From Rhodovulum sp. ES.010 (lineage in GTDB: Bacteria; Pseudomonadota; Alphaproteobacteria; Rhodobacterales; Rhodobacteraceae), in NCBI RefSeq assembly GCF_900142935.1, contig NZ_FSRS01000001.1, positions 3,016,501 to 3,080,500 on the forward strand: a DNA stretch of 64,000 nt, given 5' to 3'. The notes below the pieces were generated by a model. It ran no database searches and was not told the origin of the DNA. It saw only the letters and a list, made by a program, of their open reading frames with translations. Below, piece by piece: positions 37,019 to 46,429 of this stretch (within the stretch, counting starts at the first letter, position 1; each line of letters begins with the position of its first letter). The translations under genes were made by a program, and so were the position numbers.

Positions 37019-37353
37019 CTCGCACCCTCCATGACGCCGCGTAAGAATGATGCGCGGCTATATCATAACGCTTCCACGGAACAACAGGGCGGGAAAGCGG
37101 CGTTAGCGCAATCATGTGACTTTGCCGCGTGCGTTAGCGCAATCATCCTGCGTGGGTGAACGATTGTTGCCCGCGGAGGAACAGCGAATACGGCGACCTG
37201 GCGCGGATTAGCGATGTGTAAGGGGTTTTCGCGTTGATTGTTGCCACGAGAAAGCCGCGATTCGGAGGTAAAAATCGATTCGCGGCATCTATCCGGGACG
37301 ATTGGCGTCGGAATACAGACAGTTCTGGCGCTGAGCAGTACGAGGACACCGAC
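37019..37353. other. 335-base intergenic region between divergent pckA and chvI
   Basis: No gene seen. It holds two copies of a 16-base direct repeat near pckA (37100-37115, 37131-37146) and an AT-richer stretch nearer chvI. A convincing sigma-70 promoter was not found by eye for either gene. Confidence 0.7.
37100..37146 (-). repeat. direct repeat, operator-like, upstream of pckA
   Basis: GCGTTAGCGCAATCAT occurs at 37100-37115 and again at 37131-37146, starting 31 bases apart, i.e. about three helical turns. Each copy has a central GCGC in an imperfect dyad (GTTAGCGCAATC), as in LacI-family operators. A PckR-like regulator, known for pckA in Sinorhizobium, is a possible binder. Confidence 0.5.
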
Positions 37354-38055
37354 ATGTCAAGGATTGCCTTGGTTGACGACGACAGGAACATCCTGACCTC
37401 TGTTTCCATGACGCTCGAGGCCGAGGGCTTCGAGGTGGAAACCTACAATGACGGCCAGGCGGCGCTGGACGCGTTCAACAAGCGCCTGCCCGACATGGCG
37501 GTCTTCGACATCAAGATGCCACGGATGGACGGGATGGACCTGTTGCAGCGGGTGCGCCAGAAGACCAGCATGCCGGTGATCTTCCTCACCTCGAAGGATG
37601 ACGAGATCGACGAGGTTCTAGGGTTGCGGATGGGCGCCGACGACTACGTGAAGAAGCCGTTCTCGCAGCGCCTTCTGGTCGAACGCATCCGAGCGCTGTT
37701 GCGCCGGCAGGAAGTCATCGCATCCGACGCCGGCCCGGCGCCCGAGGAAAGCAAGGTGATGGTGCGCGGCCAGCTCTCGATGGATCCGCTGCGGCACGCG
37801 GTGACCTGGAAAGGGCAGAACGTCTCGCTGACCGTGACCGAATTTCTGCTGTTGCAGGCGCTCGCCCAGCGGCCCGGTTTCGTCAAGAGTCGGGACCAGT
37901 TGATGGACGTCGCCTATGACGACCAGGTCTATGTGGACGACCGGACCATCGACAGCCATATCAAGCGGCTGCGCAAGAAGATGCGCCAGGTTGACTCGGA
38001 GTTCTCCGCGATCGAAACCCTCTACGGCATCGGGTACCGTTACAACGAGGAGTGA
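37354..38055 (+). CDS. chvI: ChvI-type response regulator
   Basis: 233 residues, OmpR class. The receiver domain has the acidic pair DDD (8-10), phosphoacceptor Asp52 ([11 protein letters not shown]), the threonine in LTSKDDE and Lys in DYVKKPF. The C-terminal winged-helix DNA-binding domain (from about 135) ends in the [13 protein letters not shown] recognition region. ChvG phosphorylates it; in alphaproteobacteria the pair controls envelope and acid responses and carbon metabolism. ATG 37354 gives the standard [10 protein letters not shown] start. Confidence 0.95.
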   Translation: MSRIALVDDDRNILTSVSMTLEAEGFEVETYNDGQAALDAFNKRLPDMAVFDIKMPRMDGMDLLQRVRQKTSMPVIFLTSKDDEIDEVLGLRMGADDYVKKPFSQRLLVERIRALLRRQEVIASDAGPAPEESKVMVRGQLSMDPLRHAVTWKGQNVSLTVTEFLLLQALAQRPGFVKSRDQLMDVAYDDQVYVDDRTIDSHIKRLRKKMRQVDSEFSAIETLYGIGYRYNEE

Positions 38056-38083
38056 CGGTCTGGACGCGGACCCGGGGGCGGTC

Positions 38084-39787
38084 GTGCGGGATACGAAACG
38101 GACAACGGACGGAGACGTCGTTCTCGGCGAGGACTGGGTCGCGCCGGGTCCCGGGTTGGAAAGCGAGATCAGGCTGCAGCGCGAGGGTCGGAGCTTCGTC
38201 TCGCTCAACCGGTCGCCGCTGGCGCGCAAGATCATCACCTTCAACCTGATTGCCCAGATCGTCCTGATCTCGGGCGTGCTCTACCTGAACCCCGCGCGCG
38301 ACAGCCTGCTCAGCCAGCGCGAGAGCAGCATGATGGCCGAGGCGGAGCTGATCGCCGACGTGTTCGAGGCGCAGATGGCACGCGGCGCACCCGTCGAGCT
38401 TGCCACCGCTGACGGCATCGACGTCGGGGCGACGCTTGCGGCGCTGGACCTCGCCCCCGGGGCGGATGTCTTCGTCTTCGACGCAGCCGGAAGCCTCGTC
38501 GGACGGGCGCGCGGTCTGGCGAGCCCCGGCTGGCCCGTCGCGTCGTACGAGGACGAGCGCCGTATCACGATCATCACGGATTTCCTCAACATGATCTGGG
38601 AGGGGCTGGCGCGCGTCACCGGCTCGGACCGTGCGGGAGCCACGCTGGGCAACCCGCAGGAGCGCATGAGCGACCAGGTCGCGCGGACCAGTCAGACCGG
38701 CGCCCAGGTCCAGACCGGGGTCGACGCGCGCGGTCGCACGTCGTTCACCGTCACCACGCCGATCACGCAGCTCGGCCGCACCGTGGGCGTCGTTGCCGTG
38801 ACCTCGGCCAGCGGCGAGATCGACTGGCTGGTGCGGATCGAGCGCGAGCAGGTGCTGCAGGTCTTCGTCGTCGCGACCCTCGTCTCGATCGGGCTCAGCC
38901 TCGTGCTTGCCTCGACCATCGCCAATCCGCTGTCTGATCTTGCTGCCGCCGCCGAACTCGGCCGCGACCGCAATGCGCGCAAGATAAATCCGGTGCGCGT
39001 GCGAATCCCCGACCTGACGGCCCGCCCCGACGAGATCGGGCGTTTGTCCGGCGCGCTGCGCGGCATGGTCACCGCGCTCTACGACCGCATCGACGCGAAC
39101 GAGCAGTTCGCGGCGGATGTCGCCCACGAGATCAAGAACCCGCTGGCTTCCCTGCGTTCGGCGACCGGCACGCTGCGCGTCGCCAAGCGCGAGGACCAGC
39201 GCGCCAAGCTGCTCGACGTGATCGACCATGACGTGCGCCGGCTCGACCGCCTGGTCAGCGACATTTCCAACGCCTCGCGGCTCGACAGCGAACTCGTCAA
39301 GGAAGAGGAAGAGCCGTTCGACCTTGTCCGCTTGCTCACCAGCCTGACTGGGCATCATGGGCAGGAGGCGCGCGAGAAGGGCGTCGAGTTCATCTCGGAC
39401 CTGCCCCCGGACCCGATCCTCATCAATGGGCTCGAGGCGCGCCTCGCCCAAGTCTTCGTCAACCTGATCACCAACGCAATTTCTTTCTGCGAGGCGGGGG
39501 ACGCGGTGCGCATCTGGGCGCGCACCCGCGACAGCCGGGTTCTCGTCGTGGTCGAGGATACCGGCCCGGGAATCCCCGATCAGGCGTTGGCCAAGGTCTT
39601 CAACCGGTTCTATTCCGAGCGCCCCGCGGGCCAGTTCGGGGACCATTCCGGCCTCGGTCTCGCGATTTCCAAGCAGATCGTCGAGGCCCATGGCGGCGTG
39701 ATCTGGGCCGAGAACATCCGTCCCACCGCTGCCGACGTCACCTCGGAACCCCTGGGCGCACGTTTCGTCGTGGGCCTGCCGCTCTGA
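38084..39787 (+). CDS. chvG: ChvG-type sensor histidine kinase
   Basis: 567 residues from GTG 38084, my choice because no ATG lies between the chvI stop and the first conserved residues; the true start is uncertain. A cytoplasmic N-terminus is followed by a membrane segment (KIITFNLIAQIVLISGVLYL), a periplasmic sensor domain of roughly 200 residues, a second membrane segment, HAMP, then the kinase core: His348 in ADVAHEIKNPL, N-box VNLITNAISF, DTGPGIP and SGLGLAISKQI. It lies 28 bases downstream of chvI. Confidence 0.92.
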   Translation: MRDTKRTTDGDVVLGEDWVAPGPGLESEIRLQREGRSFVSLNRSPLARKIITFNLIAQIVLISGVLYLNPARDSLLSQRESSMMAEAELIADVFEAQMARGAPVELATADGIDVGATLAALDLAPGADVFVFDAAGSLVGRARGLASPGWPVASYEDERRITIITDFLNMIWEGLARVTGSDRAGATLGNPQERMSDQVARTSQTGAQVQTGVDARGRTSFTVTTPITQLGRTVGVVAVTSASGEIDWLVRIEREQVLQVFVVATLVSIGLSLVLASTIANPLSDLAAAAELGRDRNARKINPVRVRIPDLTARPDEIGRLSGALRGMVTALYDRIDANEQFAADVAHEIKNPLASLRSATGTLRVAKREDQRAKLLDVIDHDVRRLDRLVSDISNASRLDSELVKEEEEPFDLVRLLTSLTGHHGQEAREKGVEFISDLPPDPILINGLEARLAQVFVNLITNAISFCEAGDAVRIWARTRDSRVLVVVEDTGPGIPDQALAKVFNRFYSERPAGQFGDHSGLGLAISKQIVEAHGGVIWAENIRPTAADVTSEPLGARFVVGLPL

Positions 39788-39797
39788 GGGCGCGCGC

Positions 39798-40229
39798 ATG
39801 ACCGGCATCGCCTCTCCGCTGATCCTTCATGCCAGCTGCGTGGCCGTCCAAGGCCGCGCCGTGCTCATCCTCGGCGCGTCGGGGGCCGGCAAGTCCGGGC
39901 TCGCGCTGCAACTGATGGCGCTGGGGGGCGGCCTCGTCGCGGACGACCGGACCTGTCTGGCGCGCGGCGCCGACGGCCTCGTTGCCTCGTCGCCTTCGGC
40001 GATCCGCGGCCGGATCGAGGCGCGTTTCGTCGGGCTGCTCGCCGCCGACCCGGTGCCAGAGGCGCCGGTTGCGCTCGCCGTTGATCTCGACCGTGTCGAG
40101 ACTGAGCGCCTGCCGCCTCGCCGCGAAGCGCGATTTCTTGATGTCGTCGTGCCCTTGCTTCGACGGGTTGACCGGGCATATTTCCCCGCAGCGATCCTTG
40201 CGCACGTCATCCACGGCCGAACCGACTGA
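39798..40229 (+). CDS. hprK: HPr kinase/phosphorylase, short alphaproteobacterial form
   Basis: 143 residues: only the kinase domain, without the N-terminal domain of Firmicutes HprK (about 310 residues in total). P-loop GASGAGKS (26-33), then LVADDRTCL and GLLAADPV. It phosphorylates HPr on its regulatory serine, connecting energy and carbon state to the PTS proteins encoded just downstream. The stop overlaps the rapZ start (TGATG). Confidence 0.92.
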   Translation: MTGIASPLILHASCVAVQGRAVLILGASGAGKSGLALQLMALGGGLVADDRTCLARGADGLVASSPSAIRGRIEARFVGLLAADPVPEAPVALAVDLDRVETERLPPRREARFLDVVVPLLRRVDRAYFPAAILAHVIHGRTD

Positions 40230-41155
40230 TGCCCGACCCCGACGAGAGAGACCCTTCCGCGCCGAGCCAGCGCGTCGTCCTGGTCACGGGCGCGTCGGGG
40301 GCGGGGCGGTCGACCGCGCTCAACTTGCTGGAGGACCTGGGCTTCGAGGCGATCGACAACCTGCCGATGTCGCTGATCCCGCGGCTGCTCGACGGGGCGG
40401 ACCCGCGCCCGCCGCTCGCGGTTGGCGTCGATACGCGGACGCGCGAGTTTTCTGCGCGCGCGCTGGCCGATCTCATCGGGCAACTCTCGGCCGACGCCGC
40501 GATCGAGGCGGATGTATTCTATCTCGACTGCCGGCCCCAGGTTCTTCTGCGCCGGTTCTCCGAAACGCGCCGCCGCCACCCGATGGCGCCGGCCGAAAGC
40601 CCGGCCGAGGGCGTCAGCCGTGAACTCGACCTGCTGACACCGATCCGCGACCTCGCCACCATTCTCGTCGATACCTCGGACCTCACGATCCACGAGTTTC
40701 GGGCCGAGATGACGCAACGTTTCGCCACCGGCGGCGAGGCGCCGCTTGCGGTGTCGCTGCATTCGTTCTCGTACAAGCGGGGGATGCCGCACGGGCTCGA
40801 CATGGCGTTCGACTGCCGGTTCCTGCGCAATCCCTACTGGGAAGAAGCCCTGCGTGGGCATGACGGGCGGGAGGCGTGCGTCAAGGACTATATCGCGGCC
40901 GATCGGCGCTACGGCCCGTTCCTGGACCGTGTTCTGGCGCTGGCCGAACTGGTGCTGCCCGCCCATCGCGAGGAGGGGCGCAGCCATATCTCGATCGGGT
41001 TCGGCTGCACCGGAGGCCAGCACCGGTCGGTCGCCGTCGCGGAAGCCGTGGCAAAGAGGCTTGCGGCAATGGAATGGCAAGTGTCTATAAGACATAGAGA
41101 GTTGGAACGGCGGACGCAGACCGCGCCCGCGATCACATCGGGAACGGGCGGGTGA
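40229..41155 (+). CDS. rapZ: RNase adapter protein RapZ (YvcJ family)
   Basis: 308 residues. N-terminal P-loop domain and C-terminal SKRGxPxGAD-like domain: SYKRGMPHGLDMAFDCRFLRNP and GFGCTGGQHRSV are clear. The Walker A loop reads GASGAGRS, with arginine (residue 27) for the usual lysine, so nucleotide binding may differ. In E. coli RapZ guides RNase E to a small RNA for glucosamine-6-phosphate synthase; in alphaproteobacteria its role is less clear. It overlaps hprK and the EIIA gene by one and four bases. Confidence 0.94.
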   Translation: MPDPDERDPSAPSQRVVLVTGASGAGRSTALNLLEDLGFEAIDNLPMSLIPRLLDGADPRPPLAVGVDTRTREFSARALADLIGQLSADAAIEADVFYLDCRPQVLLRRFSETRRRHPMAPAESPAEGVSRELDLLTPIRDLATILVDTSDLTIHEFRAEMTQRFATGGEAPLAVSLHSFSYKRGMPHGLDMAFDCRFLRNPYWEEALRGHDGREACVKDYIAADRRYGPFLDRVLALAELVLPAHREEGRSHISIGFGCTGGQHRSVAVAEAVAKRLAAMEWQVSIRHRELERRTQTAPAITSGTGG

Positions 41156-41544
41156 TCGGAATCGTCATCGTCGCGCATGGCGGGCTCGCCAGGGAATACC
41201 TGGCCGCAATGGAGCACGTCGTCGGGCAACAGGCCGGCATCCGCGCGATCTCGATCGACCCCGAGGACGACCGGATTTCCAAGCAGGAGGAAATCTGCCG
41301 CGCCGCCGACGAGGTGGACACCGGGGGCGGCGTGGTGGTGGTGACCGACATGTTCGGTGGCTCGCCGTCCAATCTTTCGATCCGCGCCTGCGTCGCCGCG
41401 GACCGGCGCATCCTGTACGGGGCAAACCTGCCGATGCTGATCAAGCTGGCGAAATCGCGGCGGATGAGCCTCGGCGAGGCCACCGCCTCGGCGCTGGCGG
41501 CGGGGCGGAAATACATCGACAGCTTCGACGCGGGCAGCCTCTGA
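41152..41544 (+). CDS. PTS EIIA component (mannose-type fold)
   Basis: 130 residues from GTG 41152, overlapping rapZ by four bases (GTGA). His9 in IVIVAHGGLA is the phosphorylation site of the EIIA-Man fold, and VTDMFGGSPSN is the conserved loop. There is no accompanying membrane permease, so it is a regulatory acceptor in the PTS-Ntr chain rather than part of a sugar transporter. Confidence 0.93.
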   Translation: MIGIVIVAHGGLAREYLAAMEHVVGQQAGIRAISIDPEDDRISKQEEICRAADEVDTGGGVVVVTDMFGGSPSNLSIRACVAADRRILYGANLPMLIKLAKSRRMSLGEATASALAAGRKYIDSFDAGSL

Positions 41545-41554
41545 CAGCCGGGCC

Positions 41555-41833
41555 ATGGGGGATAGTGTGATCCGAACCATCGAGATCGTGAACGAGAAGG
41601 GTCTGCACGCGCGGGCCTCGGCGAAGTTCGTGGAATGCGTCGAGGAGTACGATGCCTCGGCCGAGGTGAGCCGCGACGGCATGAGCGCGGCGGGTGACTC
41701 CATCATGGGGCTTTTGATGTTGGCAGCCTCGAAGGGAACAACTATTGAGGTCAGGACCAGCGGGCCCGAGGCGGAGAAGCTGGCCGACGCGCTGGAACGG
41801 CTCGTGGCGGAGCGGTTCGGCGAGAACATGTAG
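41555..41833 (+). CDS. HPr-type phosphocarrier protein
   Basis: 92 residues. His18 in EKGLHARASAKF receives phosphate from EI; Ser49 in GDSIMGLLML is the site for HprK. Both regulatory sites are present, as in organisms with a short HprK. EI is not in the window. HPr follows the EIIA gene by ten bases. Confidence 0.95.
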   Translation: MGDSVIRTIEIVNEKGLHARASAKFVECVEEYDASAEVSRDGMSAAGDSIMGLLMLAASKGTTIEVRTSGPEAEKLADALERLVAERFGENM

Positions 41834-41859
41834 GGCAGACGTCCCGGGAACCAGCACCC

Positions 41860-42762
41860 ATGGTGGACAGCACCGAGATCAGACCGGCTCTTCTGCATCG
41901 CTCTCCCCGGCTGGTCGGCCAGGGCGACGGCACGCGGCTCGCCGAGCAGGCGTACGACTCGCGGCGGCTATCCTACGCGCATACGTTCTCGAACCCGCTT
42001 CAGATGCGGACCATCCAGACGATGGAATACCTCACCGGAAAGCTGCACCTGTTGCGGCTGATCCGCCGGTTCGAGGCGATGGGTGTGCCCGAAGGCCAGC
42101 CCTTCTGGAAACAGGCGCTGGACCTCATGGGCATCGCCGTCGAGACGCCGGAGGCGCAGATCGCCAACATCCCGGCGGAGGGGCCTCTGGTCGTGGTCGC
42201 GAACCACCCCCATGGCCTGGTCGACGGGATGGTGTTGGCCGAACTGATCGGACGGGTGCGCACGGATTACAAGATCTTGACCCGCTCGCTTCTGACCGGC
42301 GTAGGCGAGGTCGAGCAGTTTCTCATCCCCGTGCCGTTCCCGCACGAGGACGACGCGCTGCAACAGAACCTCGAGATGCGCCGTCGCGCCATGGCCCACC
42401 TGGCCGATGGGGGCGCGATCGCGCTGTTTCCCTCCGGGCTCGTCGCCTCGTCTCAGACGATGTTCGGCCCGGTGGTCGAGGCCGAGTGGAGCCCGTTCAC
42501 CGCCAAGATGATCCAGCGTTCCGGCGCGCGGGTGGTGCCGATCCGCTTCCGCGGGGCGAATTCGCGCTGGTACCAGTTCGCGAACCAGATCTCGGCCACG
42601 CTGCGCCAGGGTCTGCTGCTTTACGAGGTGCGCCATGCCCTGAACCGGCCGCAGGCCCCGGTGATCGGGCCGGCGATCGGGCGCGATGAGATCGGATGCT
42701 GGGCCGGGAATCCGCGCGGATTCATGGCCTGGCTGAGGGAGCAGACGCTGGCGCTGGGCTAG
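41860..42762 (+). CDS. lysophospholipid acyltransferase family protein
   Basis: 300 residues. The PlsC catalytic motif is present as NHPHGLVDG (form NHxxxxD), then LIPVPFPHED and the FPSGLVASSQ region. It resembles the putative hemolysin/OlsA-like acyltransferases that make lysophospholipid or ornithine-lipid derivatives. No membrane helix is clear, so likely a peripheral membrane enzyme. 26 bases after HPr, possibly co-transcribed. Confidence 0.82.
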   Translation: MVDSTEIRPALLHRSPRLVGQGDGTRLAEQAYDSRRLSYAHTFSNPLQMRTIQTMEYLTGKLHLLRLIRRFEAMGVPEGQPFWKQALDLMGIAVETPEAQIANIPAEGPLVVVANHPHGLVDGMVLAELIGRVRTDYKILTRSLLTGVGEVEQFLIPVPFPHEDDALQQNLEMRRRAMAHLADGGAIALFPSGLVASSQTMFGPVVEAEWSPFTAKMIQRSGARVVPIRFRGANSRWYQFANQISATLRQGLLLYEVRHALNRPQAPVIGPAIGRDEIGCWAGNPRGFMAWLREQTLALG

Positions 42763-42778
42763 GCGGCTATTGGATAGA

Positions 42779-42791
42779 GCGCCTTCGGCGC
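42779..42791. terminator. short stem-loop after the acyltransferase
   Basis: GCGCC (42779-42783), loop TTC, GGCGC (42787-42791). It lies in the gap between the convergent acyltransferase and hydroxyacyl-CoA dehydrogenase genes. Small, with no T-run; weak. Confidence 0.3.
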
Positions 42792-42822
42792 ACGCCTTCT
42801 GGCACTGCGTGCGGTAGGCGTC

Positions 42823-43698
42823 TCACCTCGTCGGGACCGGGACCTCGTCGCGGTAGTCGTAGAAGCCGCGCTGCGTCTTGCGGCCGAGCCAGCCGGCCTC
42901 GACATATTTCGTCAGCAGCGGGCAGGGGCGGTATTTCGTGTCCGCCAGCCCGTCATGAAGCACGTTCATGATGGCAAGGCAGGTGTCGAGCCCGATGAAA
43001 TCGGCCAGTTCCAGCGGTCCCATCGGGTGGTTCGCGCCGAGCCGCATCGACTCGTCGATCGACTTTACCGAGCCCACGCCCTCGTAGAGCGTGTAGACCG
43101 CCTCGTTGATCATCGGCATTAGGATGCGGTTGACGATGAAGGCGGGGAAATCCTCGGCCGTGGCTGCGCTCTTGCCGAGTTTCTCGACCACGCCGAGCAG
43201 CGTCTTGTAGGTCGCCTCTTCGGTGGCGATGCCGCGGATCAGTTCCACCAGTTGCATCACGGGCACGGGGTTCATGAAGTGGAATCCCATGAACTTCTCG
43301 GGGCGGTCCGTGCGGCTGGCCAGCCGGGTGATCGAGATCGACGAGGTGTTGGATGTCAGGATCGTTTCGGGCTTGAGGTGCGGCTGGAGGTCCTCGAAGA
43401 TGGCGGTCTTGACCGTCTCGCGCTCTGTCGCGGCCTCGATGATGAGGTCCGATGGGCCGAGATCGGCCAGCATCGTCGTCGTGGCGATCCGCTCAAGCGC
43501 CGCGGTCTTTTCGGGCTCCGTGATCTTGCCGCGCGCGACCTGGCGGTCGAGGTTCTTGCCCACGCTTGCCAGCGCGCGGGAGAGGGCCTCGTCCGAAATG
43601 TCGGTCAGCAGCACGTCGAAGCCGGCGAGCGCGAAGACATGCGCGATGCCGTTGCCCATCTGGCCCGCGCCGACCACACCGACGGTCCTGATTTCCAT
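42823..43698 (-). CDS. 3-hydroxybutyryl-CoA dehydrogenase
   Basis: 291 residues, NAD-dependent 3-hydroxyacyl-CoA dehydrogenase. Rossmann loop VVGAGQMGNGIAHVFA at the start, then catalytic HFMNPVPVMQLVELI (His) and the C-terminal domain with NRILMPMINEAVYTLYEGV and LGANHPMGPLELADFIGLD. It interconverts acetoacetyl-CoA and 3-hydroxybutyryl-CoA, for polyhydroxybutyrate or the ethylmalonyl-CoA pathway. Its neighbour cluster etfA-etfB is on the same strand, about 1 kb away across a DUF6473 gene on the other strand. Confidence 0.94.
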   Translation of the reverse strand: MEIRTVGVVGAGQMGNGIAHVFALAGFDVLLTDISDEALSRALASVGKNLDRQVARGKITEPEKTAALERIATTTMLADLGPSDLIIEAATERETVKTAIFEDLQPHLKPETILTSNTSSISITRLASRTDRPEKFMGFHFMNPVPVMQLVELIRGIATEEATYKTLLGVVEKLGKSAATAEDFPAFIVNRILMPMINEAVYTLYEGVGSVKSIDESMRLGANHPMGPLELADFIGLDTCLAIMNVLHDGLADTKYRPCPLLTKYVEAGWLGRKTQRGFYDYRDEVPVPTR

Positions 43699-43849
43699 GG
43701 GGTTCCCCTTGCGCTGTTGGCCGGGACCTTAAGGTGCCCCGCGCCATCCGCGCAAGGGTGAAGCGGCCGATAAAATCCGGGCTTTAGCGACTTGGAAACC
43801 CTGTGACGTCAGGTTGGCGAAGATGAGTCGCAACTCCGAGTAGGCAATC

Positions 43850-44680
43850 ATGAGTTTCGAAAAGCCCGGCAGCGCGGACATGTCCTATTTCCCGTGCCGC
43901 TACGGCAATTCCCGACTCCTGTTCCGGGGGCCGAAGCGGACGCTCGAGGGCGCCTATTGTGCCGTGATCGGCGGGACCGAGACCTACGGGAAGTTCATTC
44001 CTACCCCCTATTCCAGCCTGCTCGAACAGGCGATGGATATGCCGGTCGTGAACCTGGGTTGTGTCAATGCGGGGATCGACGTCTTCGTCAACGATGCCAC
44101 GATCATGGAGGTCGCGGCGGGTGCAAAGGTCGCAGTGATCCAGGCGCTGGGTGCCCAGAACATGTCGAACCGGTTCTACGCGGTTCATCCGCGGCGTAAC
44201 GACCGGTTTCTCCGGGCCTCGGCCATGCTCAAAGCGCTCTACCCCGGCGTCGACTTCACCGAGTTTCATTTCACCCGCCATATGCTGATCGCCCTGAAGG
44301 AAAGATCCGAGAGCGCGTTCGAGATCGTGGTGGCCGAACTTCAGGTGGCCTGGCAGGCGCGGATGCGGATGCTGGCCACGCGCCTGCCGGGAGAGAAGGT
44401 GCTGCTGTGGTTCTCCACGCGGTCGCCCGACGCCGAGCAGCATGCGGACGGGTTGGGCCAGGATCCGCTTTTCGTCACCCGTCACATGCTGGATACGGTG
44501 CGCCCCTATTTCAACCGCGTCGTCGAGGTCTCCGATAGCGCCCGGACCGGCGACGAGGGGACGGACGGCATGATGCTGAGTGAGGTGGACGCCCTGGCGG
44601 CCGCGGCGCTTCCGGGGCCGGCGGTGCACCGGGACGTGGCGGATGCGCTGGAAGCCGTGCTGCGCGACCTTATTGCCTGA
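43850..44680 (+). CDS. DUF6473 family protein
   Basis: 276 residues. [19 protein letters not shown] and [17 protein letters not shown] near the start, [19 protein letters not shown], then a region with [10 protein letters not shown], recall the DUF6473 family, common in Rhodobacterales beside etf genes. The layout (Gly-Gly-Thr-Glu and a C-terminal LLW strand) looks like a nucleotide-sugar or sulfotransferase-like fold, but I cannot name an activity. Terminated by a strong shared hairpin. Confidence 0.8.
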   Translation: MSFEKPGSADMSYFPCRYGNSRLLFRGPKRTLEGAYCAVIGGTETYGKFIPTPYSSLLEQAMDMPVVNLGCVNAGIDVFVNDATIMEVAAGAKVAVIQALGAQNMSNRFYAVHPRRNDRFLRASAMLKALYPGVDFTEFHFTRHMLIALKERSESAFEIVVAELQVAWQARMRMLATRLPGEKVLLWFSTRSPDAEQHADGLGQDPLFVTRHMLDTVRPYFNRVVEVSDSARTGDEGTDGMMLSEVDALAAAALPGPAVHRDVADALEAVLRDLIA

Positions 44681-44693
44681 GGTGTGAAGAAAA

Positions 44694-44713
44694 AGGCCCG
44701 CCGAAGCGGGCCT
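44694..44713. terminator. bidirectional intrinsic terminator
   Basis: AGGCCCGC, loop CGAA, GCGGGCCT. Followed on the plus strand by ATTGAATTTTT and preceded by AAAAA, which gives a T-run for the minus strand, so it should end both the DUF6473 and the etfA transcripts. Confidence 0.85.
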
Positions 44714-44739
44714 ATTGAATTTTTCGGCGATATGTCGCC

Positions 44740-45666
44740 TCAGAGCTTCTCGATCAACTCCGGCACGGCGTCGAAGAGGTCCGCCACAAGACCGTAATCG
44801 GCCACCTGGAAGATCGGCGCCTCTTCGTCCTTGTTGATGGCGACGATGACCTTGCTGTCCTTCATCCCCGCAAGGTGCTGGATCGCGCCCGAGATGCCCA
44901 CCGCGATGTAGAGTTCGGGCGCCACCACCTTGCCGGTCTGGCCGACCTGCCAGTCGTTCGGCGCATAGCCCGAGTCGACCGCCGCGCGCGAGGCGCCGAC
45001 CGCGGCCCCCAGCTTGTCGGCGAGTTGCTCGATCATCCGGAAATCCTCTTCCGAACCCACGCCGCGACCGCCCGAGACGATCACCCCGGCCGAGGTCAGT
45101 TCGGGCCGATCGCTTTCCGCGGCGGTGTCCTCGACCCATTCGGAGAGGGCGGGGTTGGCGGCCGTGGCCGCCTCTTCCACCGGCGCGGGGCCGCCTTCGC
45201 CTGCGGCGTCGAAGGTCGAGGTGCGAATCGTCAGCACCTTCTTCGCGTCCGAGGTCTTGACGGTCTGCACCGCGTTGCCGGCATAGATCGGTCGCTCGAA
45301 GGTGGCGCCGTCCACGACGCCCACGATGTCCGAGATCACCATCACGTCGAGCAGCGCGGCCACCCGCGGCATGATGTTCTTTGCGTCCGTCGTGGCGGGC
45401 GCCGCGATGTGATCGTAGTCGCCGGCGAGCGACACGATCAGATCGGCGGTCGGCTCGGCCAGGCGATAGCCATAGATCGCGTCTTCGGCCACGAGGACCT
45501 TGGCCACGCCGTCGATCTTTGCGGCGGCCTCGCCCGCGGCCTTGGCCTCGGCCCCGACGCACAGCGCGGTGACCTCGCCCAGATCGCGCGCGGCGGTGAC
45601 GGCCTTGGCGGTGGCGTCGAGCTGCAATTCGCCGCCGGTGACTTCGGCAAGAAGAAGAACCGCCAT
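44740..45666 (-). CDS. etfA: electron transfer flavoprotein alpha subunit
   Basis: 308 residues. Binds FAD and carries electrons from acyl-CoA dehydrogenases (such as Mcd) to ETF-ubiquinone oxidoreductase. The C-terminal FAD domain shows [48 protein letters not shown] and [18 protein letters not shown]. One base after etfB, in the usual etfB-etfA order. Confidence 0.97.
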   Translation of the reverse strand: MAVLLLAEVTGGELQLDATAKAVTAARDLGEVTALCVGAEAKAAGEAAAKIDGVAKVLVAEDAIYGYRLAEPTADLIVSLAGDYDHIAAPATTDAKNIMPRVAALLDVMVISDIVGVVDGATFERPIYAGNAVQTVKTSDAKKVLTIRTSTFDAAGEGGPAPVEEAATAANPALSEWVEDTAAESDRPELTSAGVIVSGGRGVGSEEDFRMIEQLADKLGAAVGASRAAVDSGYAPNDWQVGQTGKVVAPELYIAVGISGAIQHLAGMKDSKVIVAINKDEEAPIFQVADYGLVADLFDAVPELIEKL

Positions 45667-45667
45667 G

Positions 45668-46429
45668 TCAGAGCACCCCCGCTTCGTCCTTGAGTTTCGT
45701 CAGCAATTCGTCGACCGAGCCGACCTTGACGCCGGCCTGCCGCTCGCGCGGTTCGGCGGTCTTCAGCACCTCGAGTCGCGGCGTGACGTTGACGCCGTAA
45801 TCGGCGGGAGTCTTTTCGTCGAGCGGCTTCTTCTTGGCCTTCATGATGTTGGGCAGCGAGGCGTAGCGCGGCTCGTTGAGGCGCAGGTCCACGGTGACGA
45901 TGGCCGGCATCTTGACCTTGATCGTCTGCAGGCCGCCATCGACCTCGCGGGTGACCAGCGCGTTATCTCCGTCGATGCCGAGCTTGGAGGCGAAGGTGCC
46001 CTGGCTCCAGCCCAGAAGCGCCGCCAGCATCTGGCCGGTCGCGTTCATGTCGTTGTCGATCGCCTGCTTGCCGGCGAGGACGAGGCCGGGCTGTTCCTCG
46101 TCGATCACCGCCTTGAGGATCTTAGCGACCGCCAGCGGCTCGATATCGTCGTGGATATCCTCGGCGGCGACAACCAGGATCGCGCGGTCGGCACCCATGG
46201 CGAGCGCCGTGCGCAGCGTTTCCTGCGCCTGCTTGACGCCGATCGAGACCGCGACGACCTCCTCGGCCTGGCCGGCCTCCTTCAGGCGGATCGCTTCTTC
46301 CACTGCGATCTCGTCGAAGGGGTTCATCGACATCTTGACGTTGGCGAGATCGACCCCCGTGCCGTCCGCCTTCACGCGGACCTTCACGTTGTAGTCGATC
46401 ACGCGCTTGACGGGCACGAGTACCTTCAT
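45668..46429 (-). CDS. etfB: electron transfer flavoprotein beta subunit
   Basis: 253 residues. Pairs with EtfA, binds [21 protein letters not shown] at the start, [37 protein letters not shown] (AMP-binding) and the C-terminal recognition loop [20 protein letters not shown] that docks on dehydrogenases. Separated from etfA by a single base. Confidence 0.97.
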   Translation of the reverse strand: MKVLVPVKRVIDYNVKVRVKADGTGVDLANVKMSMNPFDEIAVEEAIRLKEAGQAEEVVAVSIGVKQAQETLRTALAMGADRAILVVAAEDIHDDIEPLAVAKILKAVIDEEQPGLVLAGKQAIDNDMNATGQMLAALLGWSQGTFASKLGIDGDNALVTREVDGGLQTIKVKMPAIVTVDLRLNEPRYASLPNIMKAKKKPLDEKTPADYGVNVTPRLEVLKTAEPRERQAGVKVGSVDELLTKLKDEAGVL

